Of a DNA stretch of 64,000 nucleotides, positions 56,278 through 64,000 are shown piece by piece. Numbering within the stretch: the stretch's first letter is position 1; every line of letters begins with the position of its first letter. The stretch is from positions 19,163,138 through 19,227,137 of the forward strand of contig NC_023749.2 in the NCBI RefSeq assembly GCF_000499845.2, written 5' to 3'. Source of the stretch: Phaseolus vulgaris. Its lineage: Eukaryota > Streptophyta > Magnoliopsida > Fabales > Fabaceae. A model generated the notes under the pieces. It searched no databases. It saw nothing but the letters and a program-made list of their open reading frames with translations, and was not told where the DNA came from. The translations under genes and the position numbers were made by a program.

Positions 56278-57620
56278 ATGGTTCTTCAAGAGCTAAGTGT
56301 GCCTTCTTCTTTTCATTTTAATTTTTGTGTTTGATTCTGGATTCCTTGTTGTTCATCACTTCCATATTGTCTTGTTGTTTTTTAATTTCGTTTTGAATTG
56401 GTGTGCTGTTTGGAAATTCCAATCGGTGCATCTTGTTCAATTGTTCTAGAGCAATCCTTGTGCAATTTTGTGTAGGATTCCATATAGTTTGTGTTGCTGT
56501 TCTGTTTTTGGTTTATTTGAGTCTTTATTGCAATTTTAATTGGTTCATATTGTGTTCATTTGAGTCATTTTAATTTCTGAATCCAATTATGTTTTGTCTA
56601 AGTCATGTTTCTCTTAATTTGTCATCAATTCCATGTAGTGCTATTTTTTTGATAATTTTAGTTTCTTGATTTGATTTGAGTCCAGATTTATAATTCTGTG
56701 TTTGATCCTTTGGTGCATTTTTCTTTTTAGTTTTGAGTTCATATTTGTGTGTTAGATCCATACAAATTCATATACATCCATGCCATTGCGTTTTTGAAGT
56801 TTCTTCAATTTGTTTTTTAATTCCAGAATTAGGATTACTCTGTTTTTCAATTATGTGTTGGCTGTTTTTTTTGTTATGAAATTAAAATACGTTGAAGAAA
56901 AATTATGAAAATCTGGATCTATACAGATTGATGTATTAGAAAATCAAGAAAAAAATAATCAGGTCAAAAGACAAAACAGAAAAAAAATGATAAATCAAAC
57001 AAAAAAAGTGTGCATCCTGGTGCCAAAAGAAACGGTAATTGGACAAGAATTTTGAAAATTTTATCACAATTATTTGGTGCATAATTTTGGTGTGATTCCA
57101 GCGCCAAAAGTTTGCTAAGACCTTGATTGTTTGTGGTTCAATTTTCAGAATCAAATTTCAAATAGCCAGCTCAGCATAAATTTTATAAGTCACGCTTTTT
57201 GGACCTAAAATTTCCAGTAGTACTGTTTTGGTTTTTCTAATCAATTCTAGTGCCATTCTCTAGGTTCAATTTGTGTGCTACCTTTTGTTGAGTGCCTATT
57301 TTTATTGCTTGTCCAATATTATTCAATACTCCTTCTAGTTGTGTCCTATAAATGAAATTCATTTGCTGTTGTCCTATTTTTAAATTTGAATTGTTTCTTG
57401 CTTTCATTTCTTGACCTCTAAATTGATTGGAGAACAAAATTCAAATTGGTGCTTGTTAAGTGGAATTAACCTTGTGGTGAGTCTATCCCTACTTAGTAGG
57501 TACTGTTTTGAAGATTTTAATTGGCTAACCATAAGAGGTTAAGGCAAGAAGCTGCAGCAAATACAAATACAAATACAAACACATACACTTTGTAGAACAC
57601 AACAAGGAAAGATCAACCAC
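56278..57620 (+). other. Leader of gypsy D (left part)
   Basis: AT-rich, T-rich untranslated leader with no convincing ORF. It ends with the CAC target duplication of the CACTA (57,618-57,620) and continues at 16,060. Confidence 0.65.
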
Positions 57621-58944
57621 CACTACAATAAAATGATATAATAGTAACTAATTTAGAAACCTGAAAATAATAGTTTCTATAGTAAGTAATTTAGATACTA
57701 TTTTATAAACTAAAAATTATTGGTTGCTAAAAAGGTATCTATTATTAGTAAAAAATATAATATAATCAGATACTATATTTTTGGTAGCTAATAACAAAAA
57801 TAAAAATAAGTTTTTTTTAGAGACCATTTTTTTAGTCTCTTATTAAGATGTAATTGGAAACCATTTTTTTAGTCACTTTTAATCTATATTTTAGACACTA
57901 ATATTTGGTCTCTAAAAATAATAAAATTAGAAACTAATTTTTTAGTTTCTAATCATCATATAATTAGATATTAAAATTTTTATTCACTGTTATTTAAATT
58001 TAGATACTAATTTTAGAATAATTAAATTTTATAAAATTAATTATTAATTTTTAATTTATAAAATATGTTAAATTAATATGAATAAATTTACTAATTTATT
58101 AATTTTAGTATAATATTAAAATATTTAATATCAATTTAAAAATATAGTATTTAATTTTTTTAATTTTATTTAAATATAAAATTAAATTAATAATAAATTT
58201 AAAATTTTATTTAAATTAAAAAATTTATGAATTGATTTAAATAAATATGCATTCTTTTTAAAAACTCATTTATTTTTTTTTAAATCAGAGCAAATAGTAT
58301 GCAATTTTGAATTTATATGTTTATCTTCCTTTCTTTAACCTTTTCTACTCGTCATTCACTTCGGCGGCAATGGCAACCATTGCAACGGGAACTCTGCGAC
58401 GACGGCAACGCACTCTGCGACGGCCAATGACACTTTTCTACTCGTCTTTCACTCTCGGCGAAAATGACAACCACTGTAACGGGAACTCTGCGACGACGGC
58501 AACGCACTCCTTGACGGGAACGCACTCTACGATCAACGCACTCCGCGGGCAACGCACTCCGCGACGGTCAATGACGCTTCTCTGTTCCGAAGGAGGCCGA
58601 GTTCTTCAAACTTATCATCGTAAGTTTCGATTTGTGCTCCATTCTCACATTTGCCTTTATTTTTGTGCTTGTTCATCGAAATTCCGCACAACTCACCGTG
58701 TATCTTTCCCATCTTAAAACCCTAGATTATGTTCATTTACAATCTCTAGGAATCTATTGAACTTTGAACCTTTTCCAAGTGTTTTGAATAAAGTTGTGAT
58801 TTCTAATCTTGATTTGTATGCTCCATTTGTATTCATTAAATTGTTTTGTCTTGTCTTTTTACTTATCTATTGTTCAACATAATTGTTGGTTGAGTGTTGT
58901 TTGGCCTCTTTTAAAAAGTTTTTATGGCTCATTTGTGAGTGAAG
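57621..58944 (+). mobile_element. CACTA element, left end
   Basis: It starts CACTACAATAAAATG, the CACTA terminus, with subterminal TTTAGAAAC/GTTTCTA motifs to about 57,960 and a very AT-rich stretch (57,960-58,300). A GC-rich duplicated block follows at 58,346-58,590 and a splice-donor-like CGTAAGTTTCG at about 58,619. No transposase is seen. The copia at 58,945-63,927 is inserted 1.3 kb inside. Confidence 0.75.
58346..58590 (+). repeat. GC-rich imperfect duplication in CACTA
   Basis: A block of about 90 bases (TTCTACTCGTCWTTCACT to CTCTGCGACGACGGCAACGC) occurs twice, followed by degenerate GCAACGCACTCYGCGAC units. It has an open frame (from 58,307) but no recognisable protein. It could be a captured exon or the element's own first exon. 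Confidence 0.6.
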
Positions 58945-59187
58945 ATTACCGGACAAAATCATTATTAGACTTAATTAGACTTAATTACAGGAATATAATC
59001 ACTATTAATGAGTCTATAATTAGACTTAATTATAGGAATATCATCACTATTAATGGGTCTATAATTAGTCTTAATTACAGATGTTATGTTAGAAAAAGAA
59101 TCTGTACGGTTCTAATGCTATGGTTATATATATGTATCATTGCTATAGATGAAAGACAGATTGAATAAAACAGAAAATATTCTTTCA
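58945..59187 (+). repeat. 5' LTR of the Ale-like copia (243 bp)
   Basis: It starts ATTACCGGACAAAATC and ends ATATTCTTTCA. It contains three copies of a TTAGACTTAATTA-type motif and a TTATATATATG box near 59,124. Confidence 0.93.
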
Positions 59188-59199
59188 TGGTATCAGAGC
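59188..59199 (+). promoter_or_regulatory. Primer binding site of the Ale-like copia
   Basis: TGGTATCAGAGC directly follows the LTR, an exact tRNA-iMet type site. Confidence 0.93.
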
Positions 59200-59250
59200 A
59201 CAAAACTCTGATACCCGACAAACACAAAGCAAAGGCAACGGTGCACAACC

Positions 59251-62200
59251 ATGGCAGATGCACCAGAAAAGAATAATGCCAACAAAGCAGAGCACGAAGG
59301 AGGAGGTGCTAAGAAGACCTACTCGCCATATGATCTCAACGCGAGTGACAATCCCGGAAACATAATCACGCAAGTCCAATTGCGCGAAGAAAATTACGAC
59401 GAATGGGCAAGAGCAGTAAAGATCTCGCTTCGTGCCCGGAGAAAATGGGGCTTCATTGATGGAACACATATCCAACCAGAGGATGAGGCACCCGACCTTG
59501 AAGATTGGTGGACCGTGCAGTCCATGATTGTCTCTTGGATTCTAAACACCATTGAACCAAGCTTACGATCCACAGTAGCATATGCTGAGACTGCACATAA
59601 CTTGTGGGAAGACATTAAAGAAACATTCTCGGTCGTGAATGGACCTAGAATTCAACAACTAAGGTCGGACTTGTCAAGATGCAAGCAGGAGGGAATGCTG
59701 GTGGCAACTTACTTTGGAAAATTGAAGGTCCTTTGGGATGAGCTTGCTAACAGTGACAAAATTCCATCTTGTACGTGTGGTGGATGCAAGTGTGGGATTG
59801 GTGCTCAGTTGGAAAAACGAAGGGAGGAGGAGAAGGTTCATCAACTCCTTATGGGGTTGGATGACGCAAGCTACGGGACAGTAAGATCAAACATTCTGGC
59901 CTCAGACCCATTGCCGTCTCTGAACCGCGTATATGCTATGTTGGTACAAGAAGAAAGAGTGAGAATGATGGCCAAATCAACGGAAGAAAGGGGGTTGGTC
60001 GTGGGTCTCGCGATGCAGGCCAACTACAAAGAAAAAGGGCGTGGAGATATGGTAGAAAAATTAATGACGTGCAGTCATTGCGGTAAAAATGGTCACGACA
60101 TGAATGGATGCTTCCAATTGATCGGATATCCCGAATGGTGGGGTGACAGACCAAAAAGTGAAGGCAAATGGAACGGCAGGGGACACCAAGGGATGCGAAA
60201 CAAAGGTAACACGACACGTGCAAATGTGGCACACGCTAGTGGAAGCAACAGTCAAGCCAACAATGACGACAAGAAACTTGAGATGGCAGGTCTGACCAAT
60301 GAACAATGGAAGGTACTGGTTGATATGATCAGCAAACAAAAATCAAATGAATCAGAGAAAATGACTGGTAAGAGCATTTGGGATTTGTGGATTATTGACA
60401 GTGGGGCATCAAACCATATGACCGGGTCACTGGAAAATTTGAGTGAAAAGGAAACTATACAAGGGTGCCCCGTAGGGTTACCCGATGGTGAACGTGTTCT
60501 AGCTTGCGAACAGGGAACAGTGACTCTTGAAAAAGGACTTGAATTGAAAAATGTCCTTTATGTTCTCAAATTAAAATGCAATTTACTTTCAGTACCTCAA
60601 TTGACGGATGAAGAAAATTGTGTTGTAACATTCACTGATAAATTGTGTATTATACAGGACCGCACTTCGAGGACGCTGATTGGAGCAGGTGAACGGAAAG
60701 ATGGGCTTTATTGGTATCGTGGGGTACGGAAGACTCAAGCATGTCATGTCAAGATGGAAAATCAACTAGCACTTTGGCACCAAAGATTAGGACATCCGTC
60801 ATTTAAGATTGTGCAAATGCTTCCTGATATAAGTGGGAAATGTACTCGTGATGAGTTGAATAAAGTTTGTGAAGTTTGTGAAAAATCGAAACAAACGAGA
60901 GATAAGTTTTTCTTAAGTGCGCATCAAGCTTTGAATATTTTTGATTTAATTCATTGTGACTTATGGGGTCCTTATAAAACTCCTTCATCCTGTGGTGCTT
61001 CATATTTTTTTACAATTGTGGATGATTGTTCACGGGCAGTTTTGATCTATTTGTTAAAAGAAAAAACAGAGGTATCAGTGACTTTGAAAAAAAAATTCAC
61101 ACTCGTTGAGAGGCAATACAACAAATGTGTTAAAATGGTTCGCTTTGACAATGGAACCAAATTCATGTGTCTAAAACAATATTTCATTCAACAAGGTATC
61201 ATTCACCAAACTTCCTGTGTCGGGACCCCGCAACAAAATGGACGCGTCGAACGCAAGCATCGGCATATTCTGAATGTTGCTCGGTCATTACGGTTTCAAG
61301 GCAATCTTCCCATTAAATTTTGGGGGGAATGCGTTTTGACTGCAGGCTACTTAATCAATCTCACACCATCCTCCATTCTAAAAGGAAAAACCCCTTATGA
61401 AGTGATCCATGGATGTGTACCCAGTTACGCGCACTTACGAGTATTTGGTTCATTATGTTATGTTCATAATCAAAATAGACAGCGGGATAAATTTGATAGT
61501 CGTAGCCAAAAATGTGTGTTTGTCGGGTATCCATATGACCAAAAAGGATGGAAATTATTTGATTTGGAAACAGAAACTTTCTTTGTCTCTCGTGATGTAC
61601 ATTTTTTCGAAAATAAATTTCCATATTTTGAAGCCAAAAAGATGGACACTGCACCACCATTGCAAAACCTAATTATTGCCAACTCTTTAGAAACTGGAAC
61701 GGACCCACATTTTCTTCATGAAGTTGCCTCCTCAAACCTAGATGAATGCATCGTCAACCAACCCATTGCATCTCCCATCCCAGCCAAGGAGGATGCTACC
61801 CTCACAGATGACTTCGACCACACTATCAACGACTCCGATCCGTGTATAGAAGCCTCGACGCTACCCGTGGATCCACCGCCGCGTCCGACGGAGACGGCGC
61901 CGTCGGTTTCTTCACCACCGCTGACGGCCGCGGTTCCCCTTGGGCGAGGGCATCGCGCGAAGCTGCCTTCCGTACGGTTACGCGATTTTGTCGCAGCCAC
62001 CACGATACCGTCAAGCCCCTCTGTTCCGTCACCTCCTTCAACAGAATCCTCAGGTGTTTCGTATCCTATACATGATTTTGTGAATTGTGATTCCTTTTCT
62101 AAACATCATCAAAGTTTTCTTGCCTCTTTACACACCGAGCAGGAACCCCTATTCTTTTCTCAAGCGGTCCGAGAACCCCGGTGGCGTGATGCTATGGCAC

Positions 62201-63678
62201 AGGAGATTCATGCTCTCGAACTCAATGACACCTGGAAACTCACCGCTCTCCCTCCTGGAAAGAAGGCACTTGGGTGTAAATGGATCTACAAAATCAAATA
62301 CAACTCGGATGGAACAATTGAAAGATTCAAGGCTCAATTGGTAATTCTTGGCAATCATCAAGTGGAGGGTTTGGATTACAACGAGACGTTTTCTCCTGTC
62401 GTAAAGACGGTAACCATTCGCACAACTCTAGCAGTAGCAGCCGCAAAAGATTGGGAGCTTCATCAGATGGACGTTCACAATGCGTTTCTCCATGGTGATC
62501 ATGATGATGAGGTTTATATGAAACTCCCTCCTAGCTTCCAAGAATCTCAACCAGGGGCAGTGTGCAAGCTTCAAAAGTCTCTATATGGCCTCCGACAGGC
62601 CCCCAAGTGTTGGTTTGCTAAACTATCTTCTTCTCTCACTCGTTACGGCTTCCAACAATCCCCGAAGGATCATTCCCTGTTTACTCTCAATAATAATGAC
62701 ATACAGTTGGTTGTGCTAGTCTACGTTGATGATCTTGTGATTGCAGGGAATAATGGTACTGCCATCCAATGTTTTAAAGGCTACTTAAATCAATGCTTTC
62801 ATATGAAAGATTTAGGCCGCCTCAAGTACTTCCTCGGGGTTGAAGTTGCTCGCTCCCCCAACGGAATCTTCCTTTGTCAGAGGAAATATGCCTTAGATAT
62901 CATTACTGAAGTCGGATTGTTGGGTGCGAAGCCCGCCACTACACCATGTGAAGAAAATCACAAATTGAGCTCCGCTACTGGTTCTTTTCTTTCTGACCCG
63001 GCTACTTATCGTAGACTTGTTGGGAGGTTAATTTATCTGTGTTTCACTCGACCTGACCTTGCCTACAGTGTCCAAGCTTTATCTCAATTTATGCAAAATC
63101 CACGCTCCGAGCATTGGCAAGCTGCTCTTCGTGTTGTTCGATATTTAAAGGGGCATCCTGGACAAGGAATACTCCTACCTCGAGAGAACAACTTACAACT
63201 CTTTGGGTGGTGTGATTCGGATTGGGCAAGTTGTCCACTGACACGGAAATCTCTCACCGGATGGTTTATTCAACTCGGCACTTCCCCAATCTCTTGGAAA
63301 ACCCAGAAACAACAAACGGTTTCTGCCTCCTCTGCTGAGGCTGAATATCGATCAATGGCTAAAACCACCCGAGAATTAAAGTGGATTAAAGACATTCTCG
63401 CTTCTCTACATGTTCCTCATCCTGACCCAATTCGTCTTTATTGTGATAGTCAAGCAGCACTTCACATTGCTAAAAACCCGGTCTTCCACGAACACACCAA
63501 ACACATTGAAGTTGACTGCCACCTTGTTCGAGATGAAATCATTCACAAGCGCCTTCTTCCATCCTATGTGCCCACACATACACAACTAGCTGACCTTTTC
63601 ACCAAAGCTCTCGGTGCTAAAAAGTTTGGAGCCATCTTGGTCAAGTTGGGCATTCAAGACTTACATGCTCCAACTTGA
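59251..63678 (+). CDS. Gag-pol polyprotein of the Ale-like copia, 1475 codons, intact
   Basis: One uninterrupted frame from the ATG 51 bases after the PBS to TGA at 63,676-63,678. Gag core at about residues 40-240 (EENYDEWARAVKISLRAR), zinc knuckle CSHCGKNGHDMNGC at 274-287, protease WIIDSGASNHMTG with DSGA at 383-386. Integrase zinc region WHQRLGHPS ... CEVCEKSK at about 509-543; catalytic acidic residues about D570 (HCDLWGP), D633 (RFDNGT) and E667 (QQNGRVERKH). A Pro/Ser-rich linker lies at about 860-950. RT has QMDVHNAFLHGD and the catalytic YVDD at about 1158-1161; RNase H has CDSDWAS, SAEAEYRSM and CDSQAA. Full family length with all catalytic motifs, so it may be functional; transcription was not assessed. 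Confidence 0.97.
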   Translation: MADAPEKNNANKAEHEGGGAKKTYSPYDLNASDNPGNIITQVQLREENYDEWARAVKISLRARRKWGFIDGTHIQPEDEAPDLEDWWTVQSMIVSWILNTIEPSLRSTVAYAETAHNLWEDIKETFSVVNGPRIQQLRSDLSRCKQEGMLVATYFGKLKVLWDELANSDKIPSCTCGGCKCGIGAQLEKRREEEKVHQLLMGLDDASYGTVRSNILASDPLPSLNRVYAMLVQEERVRMMAKSTEERGLVVGLAMQANYKEKGRGDMVEKLMTCSHCGKNGHDMNGCFQLIGYPEWWGDRPKSEGKWNGRGHQGMRNKGNTTRANVAHASGSNSQANNDDKKLEMAGLTNEQWKVLVDMISKQKSNESEKMTGKSIWDLWIIDSGASNHMTGSLENLSEKETIQGCPVGLPDGERVLACEQGTVTLEKGLELKNVLYVLKLKCNLLSVPQLTDEENCVVTFTDKLCIIQDRTSRTLIGAGERKDGLYWYRGVRKTQACHVKMENQLALWHQRLGHPSFKIVQMLPDISGKCTRDELNKVCEVCEKSKQTRDKFFLSAHQALNIFDLIHCDLWGPYKTPSSCGASYFFTIVDDCSRAVLIYLLKEKTEVSVTLKKKFTLVERQYNKCVKMVRFDNGTKFMCLKQYFIQQGIIHQTSCVGTPQQNGRVERKHRHILNVARSLRFQGNLPIKFWGECVLTAGYLINLTPSSILKGKTPYEVIHGCVPSYAHLRVFGSLCYVHNQNRQRDKFDSRSQKCVFVGYPYDQKGWKLFDLETETFFVSRDVHFFENKFPYFEAKKMDTAPPLQNLIIANSLETGTDPHFLHEVASSNLDECIVNQPIASPIPAKEDATLTDDFDHTINDSDPCIEASTLPVDPPPRPTETAPSVSSPPLTAAVPLGRGHRAKLPSVRLRDFVAATTIPSSPSVPSPPSTESSGVSYPIHDFVNCDSFSKHHQSFLASLHTEQEPLFFSQAVREPRWRDAMAQEIHALELNDTWKLTALPPGKKALGCKWIYKIKYNSDGTIERFKAQLVILGNHQVEGLDYNETFSPVVKTVTIRTTLAVAAAKDWELHQMDVHNAFLHGDHDDEVYMKLPPSFQESQPGAVCKLQKSLYGLRQAPKCWFAKLSSSLTRYGFQQSPKDHSLFTLNNNDIQLVVLVYVDDLVIAGNNGTAIQCFKGYLNQCFHMKDLGRLKYFLGVEVARSPNGIFLCQRKYALDIITEVGLLGAKPATTPCEENHKLSSATGSFLSDPATYRRLVGRLIYLCFTRPDLAYSVQALSQFMQNPRSEHWQAALRVVRYLKGHPGQGILLPRENNLQLFGWCDSDWASCPLTRKSLTGWFIQLGTSPISWKTQKQQTVSASSAEAEYRSMAKTTRELKWIKDILASLHVPHPDPIRLYCDSQAALHIAKNPVFHEHTKHIEVDCHLVRDEIIHKRLLPSYVPTHTQLADLFTKALGAKKFGAILVKLGIQDLHAPT

Positions 63679-63684
63679 GGGGAT
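63674..63684 (+). promoter_or_regulatory. Polypurine tract of the Ale-like copia
   Basis: TTGAGGGGAT lies at the stop codon, directly before the 3' LTR. Confidence 0.85.
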
Positions 63685-63927
63685 ATTACCGGACAAAATC
63701 ATTATTAGACTTAATTAGACTTAATTATAGGAATATAATCACTATTAATGAGTCTATAATTAGACTTAATTATAGGAATATAATCACTATTAATGGGTCT
63801 ATAATTAGTCTTAATTACAGATGTTATGTTAGAAAAAGAATCTGTACGGTTCTAATGCTATGGTTATATATATGTATCATTGCTATAGATGAAAGACAGA
63901 TTGAATAAAACAGAAAATATTCTTTCA
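63685..63927 (+). repeat. 3' LTR of the Ale-like copia (243 bp)
   Basis: It differs from the 5' LTR at two positions (ACAGG/ATAGG and ATATCATC/ATATAATC). It ends TTCTTTCA before AAGAAAC. The remaining bases to 64,000 are AT-rich flank with nothing recognised. Confidence 0.93.
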
Positions 63928-64000
63928 AAGAAACTTAGGAGACAATGTATAGATTCTTATGCAGATATGCAACTATGTAATAATGCATGAAAATTGAGGA

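Larger units (their letters stand above)
58945..63927 (+). mobile_element. Young intact Ty1/copia element, Ale/Retrofit-like (4,983 bp)
   Basis: Two 243-bp LTRs with two differences, PBS, one continuous gag-pol ORF and a PPT. Candidate 4-bp target duplication AAGA; exact ends are ambiguous by 1-2 bases because the LTRs do not start with TG. Confidence 0.93.

Noticed and set aside
58307..58717. Host gene of 136 codons
   Set aside because: Arginine/threonine-rich product of a GC-rich duplicated block, no recognised domain, within the CACTA.
61409..62344. ORFs overlapping the intact copia polyprotein in other frames
   Set aside because: Shadows of the 1475-codon gag-pol frame.

Overview
This window reads as plant nuclear DNA made almost entirely of nested transposable elements. 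I found no convincing host protein-coding gene and recognised no rRNA, tRNA or CRISPR array. The SIRE-type (Sirevirus) Ty1/copia elements with an extra ORF after pol, Ty3/gypsy elements with an antisense ORF after pol, initiator-tRNA-Met primer sites, L1-type LINE remains and CACTA ends suggest a legume, probably Phaseoleae, in heterochromatin. The species is inference.

Layout. 1-5.97 kb: a plus-strand gypsy pol fragment, broken by a solo LTR, with its antisense ORF. 6.17-15.57 kb: a minus-strand relative in fold-back orientation, with antisense ORF, INT, RNase H, RT, PR, gag, PBS and LTR. 16,059: right end of a CACTA element. 16.06-18.76 kb: right part of a gag-only gypsy (gypsy D). 18.76-34.06 kb: right part of a minus-strand copia (copia F), itself carrying a 1.6-kb solo LTR and a complete 9.8-kb copia (copia G). 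34.06-36.11 kb: right part of an old gypsy (gypsy C). 36.1-48.1 kb: a LINE split by copia H, then local duplications. 48.1-51.5 kb: truncated copia E. 51.55-53.08 kb: left part of gypsy C. 53.08-55.55 kb: left part of copia F. 55.56-57.62 kb: left part of gypsy D. 57,621: left end of the CACTA. 58.94-63.93 kb: a young copia with one intact 1475-codon gag-pol ORF.

The main observation is the order of the halves. Gypsy C, copia F, gypsy D and the CACTA form a four-level nest, and each level can be matched by its target-site duplication (GATAT, CTTTC, CAC) and, for the two retrotransposon hosts, by exact continuity of the interrupted protein. The right halves lie in the left third of the window and the left halves in the right third. 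The nest is therefore turned inside out, as expected if the window runs from the middle of one copy of a tandemly duplicated nest to the middle of the next, or if the locus was circularly permuted or misassembled.

Most element genes carry stops, frameshifts or deletions. Only the copia at 58,945-63,927 looks able to encode a full protein set. SIRE-type elements E, G and H share a downstream ORF of about 395 codons and unknown function. E, F and H share a hairpin joined to a polypurine run, and the group carries paired CGGTTG-type motifs.
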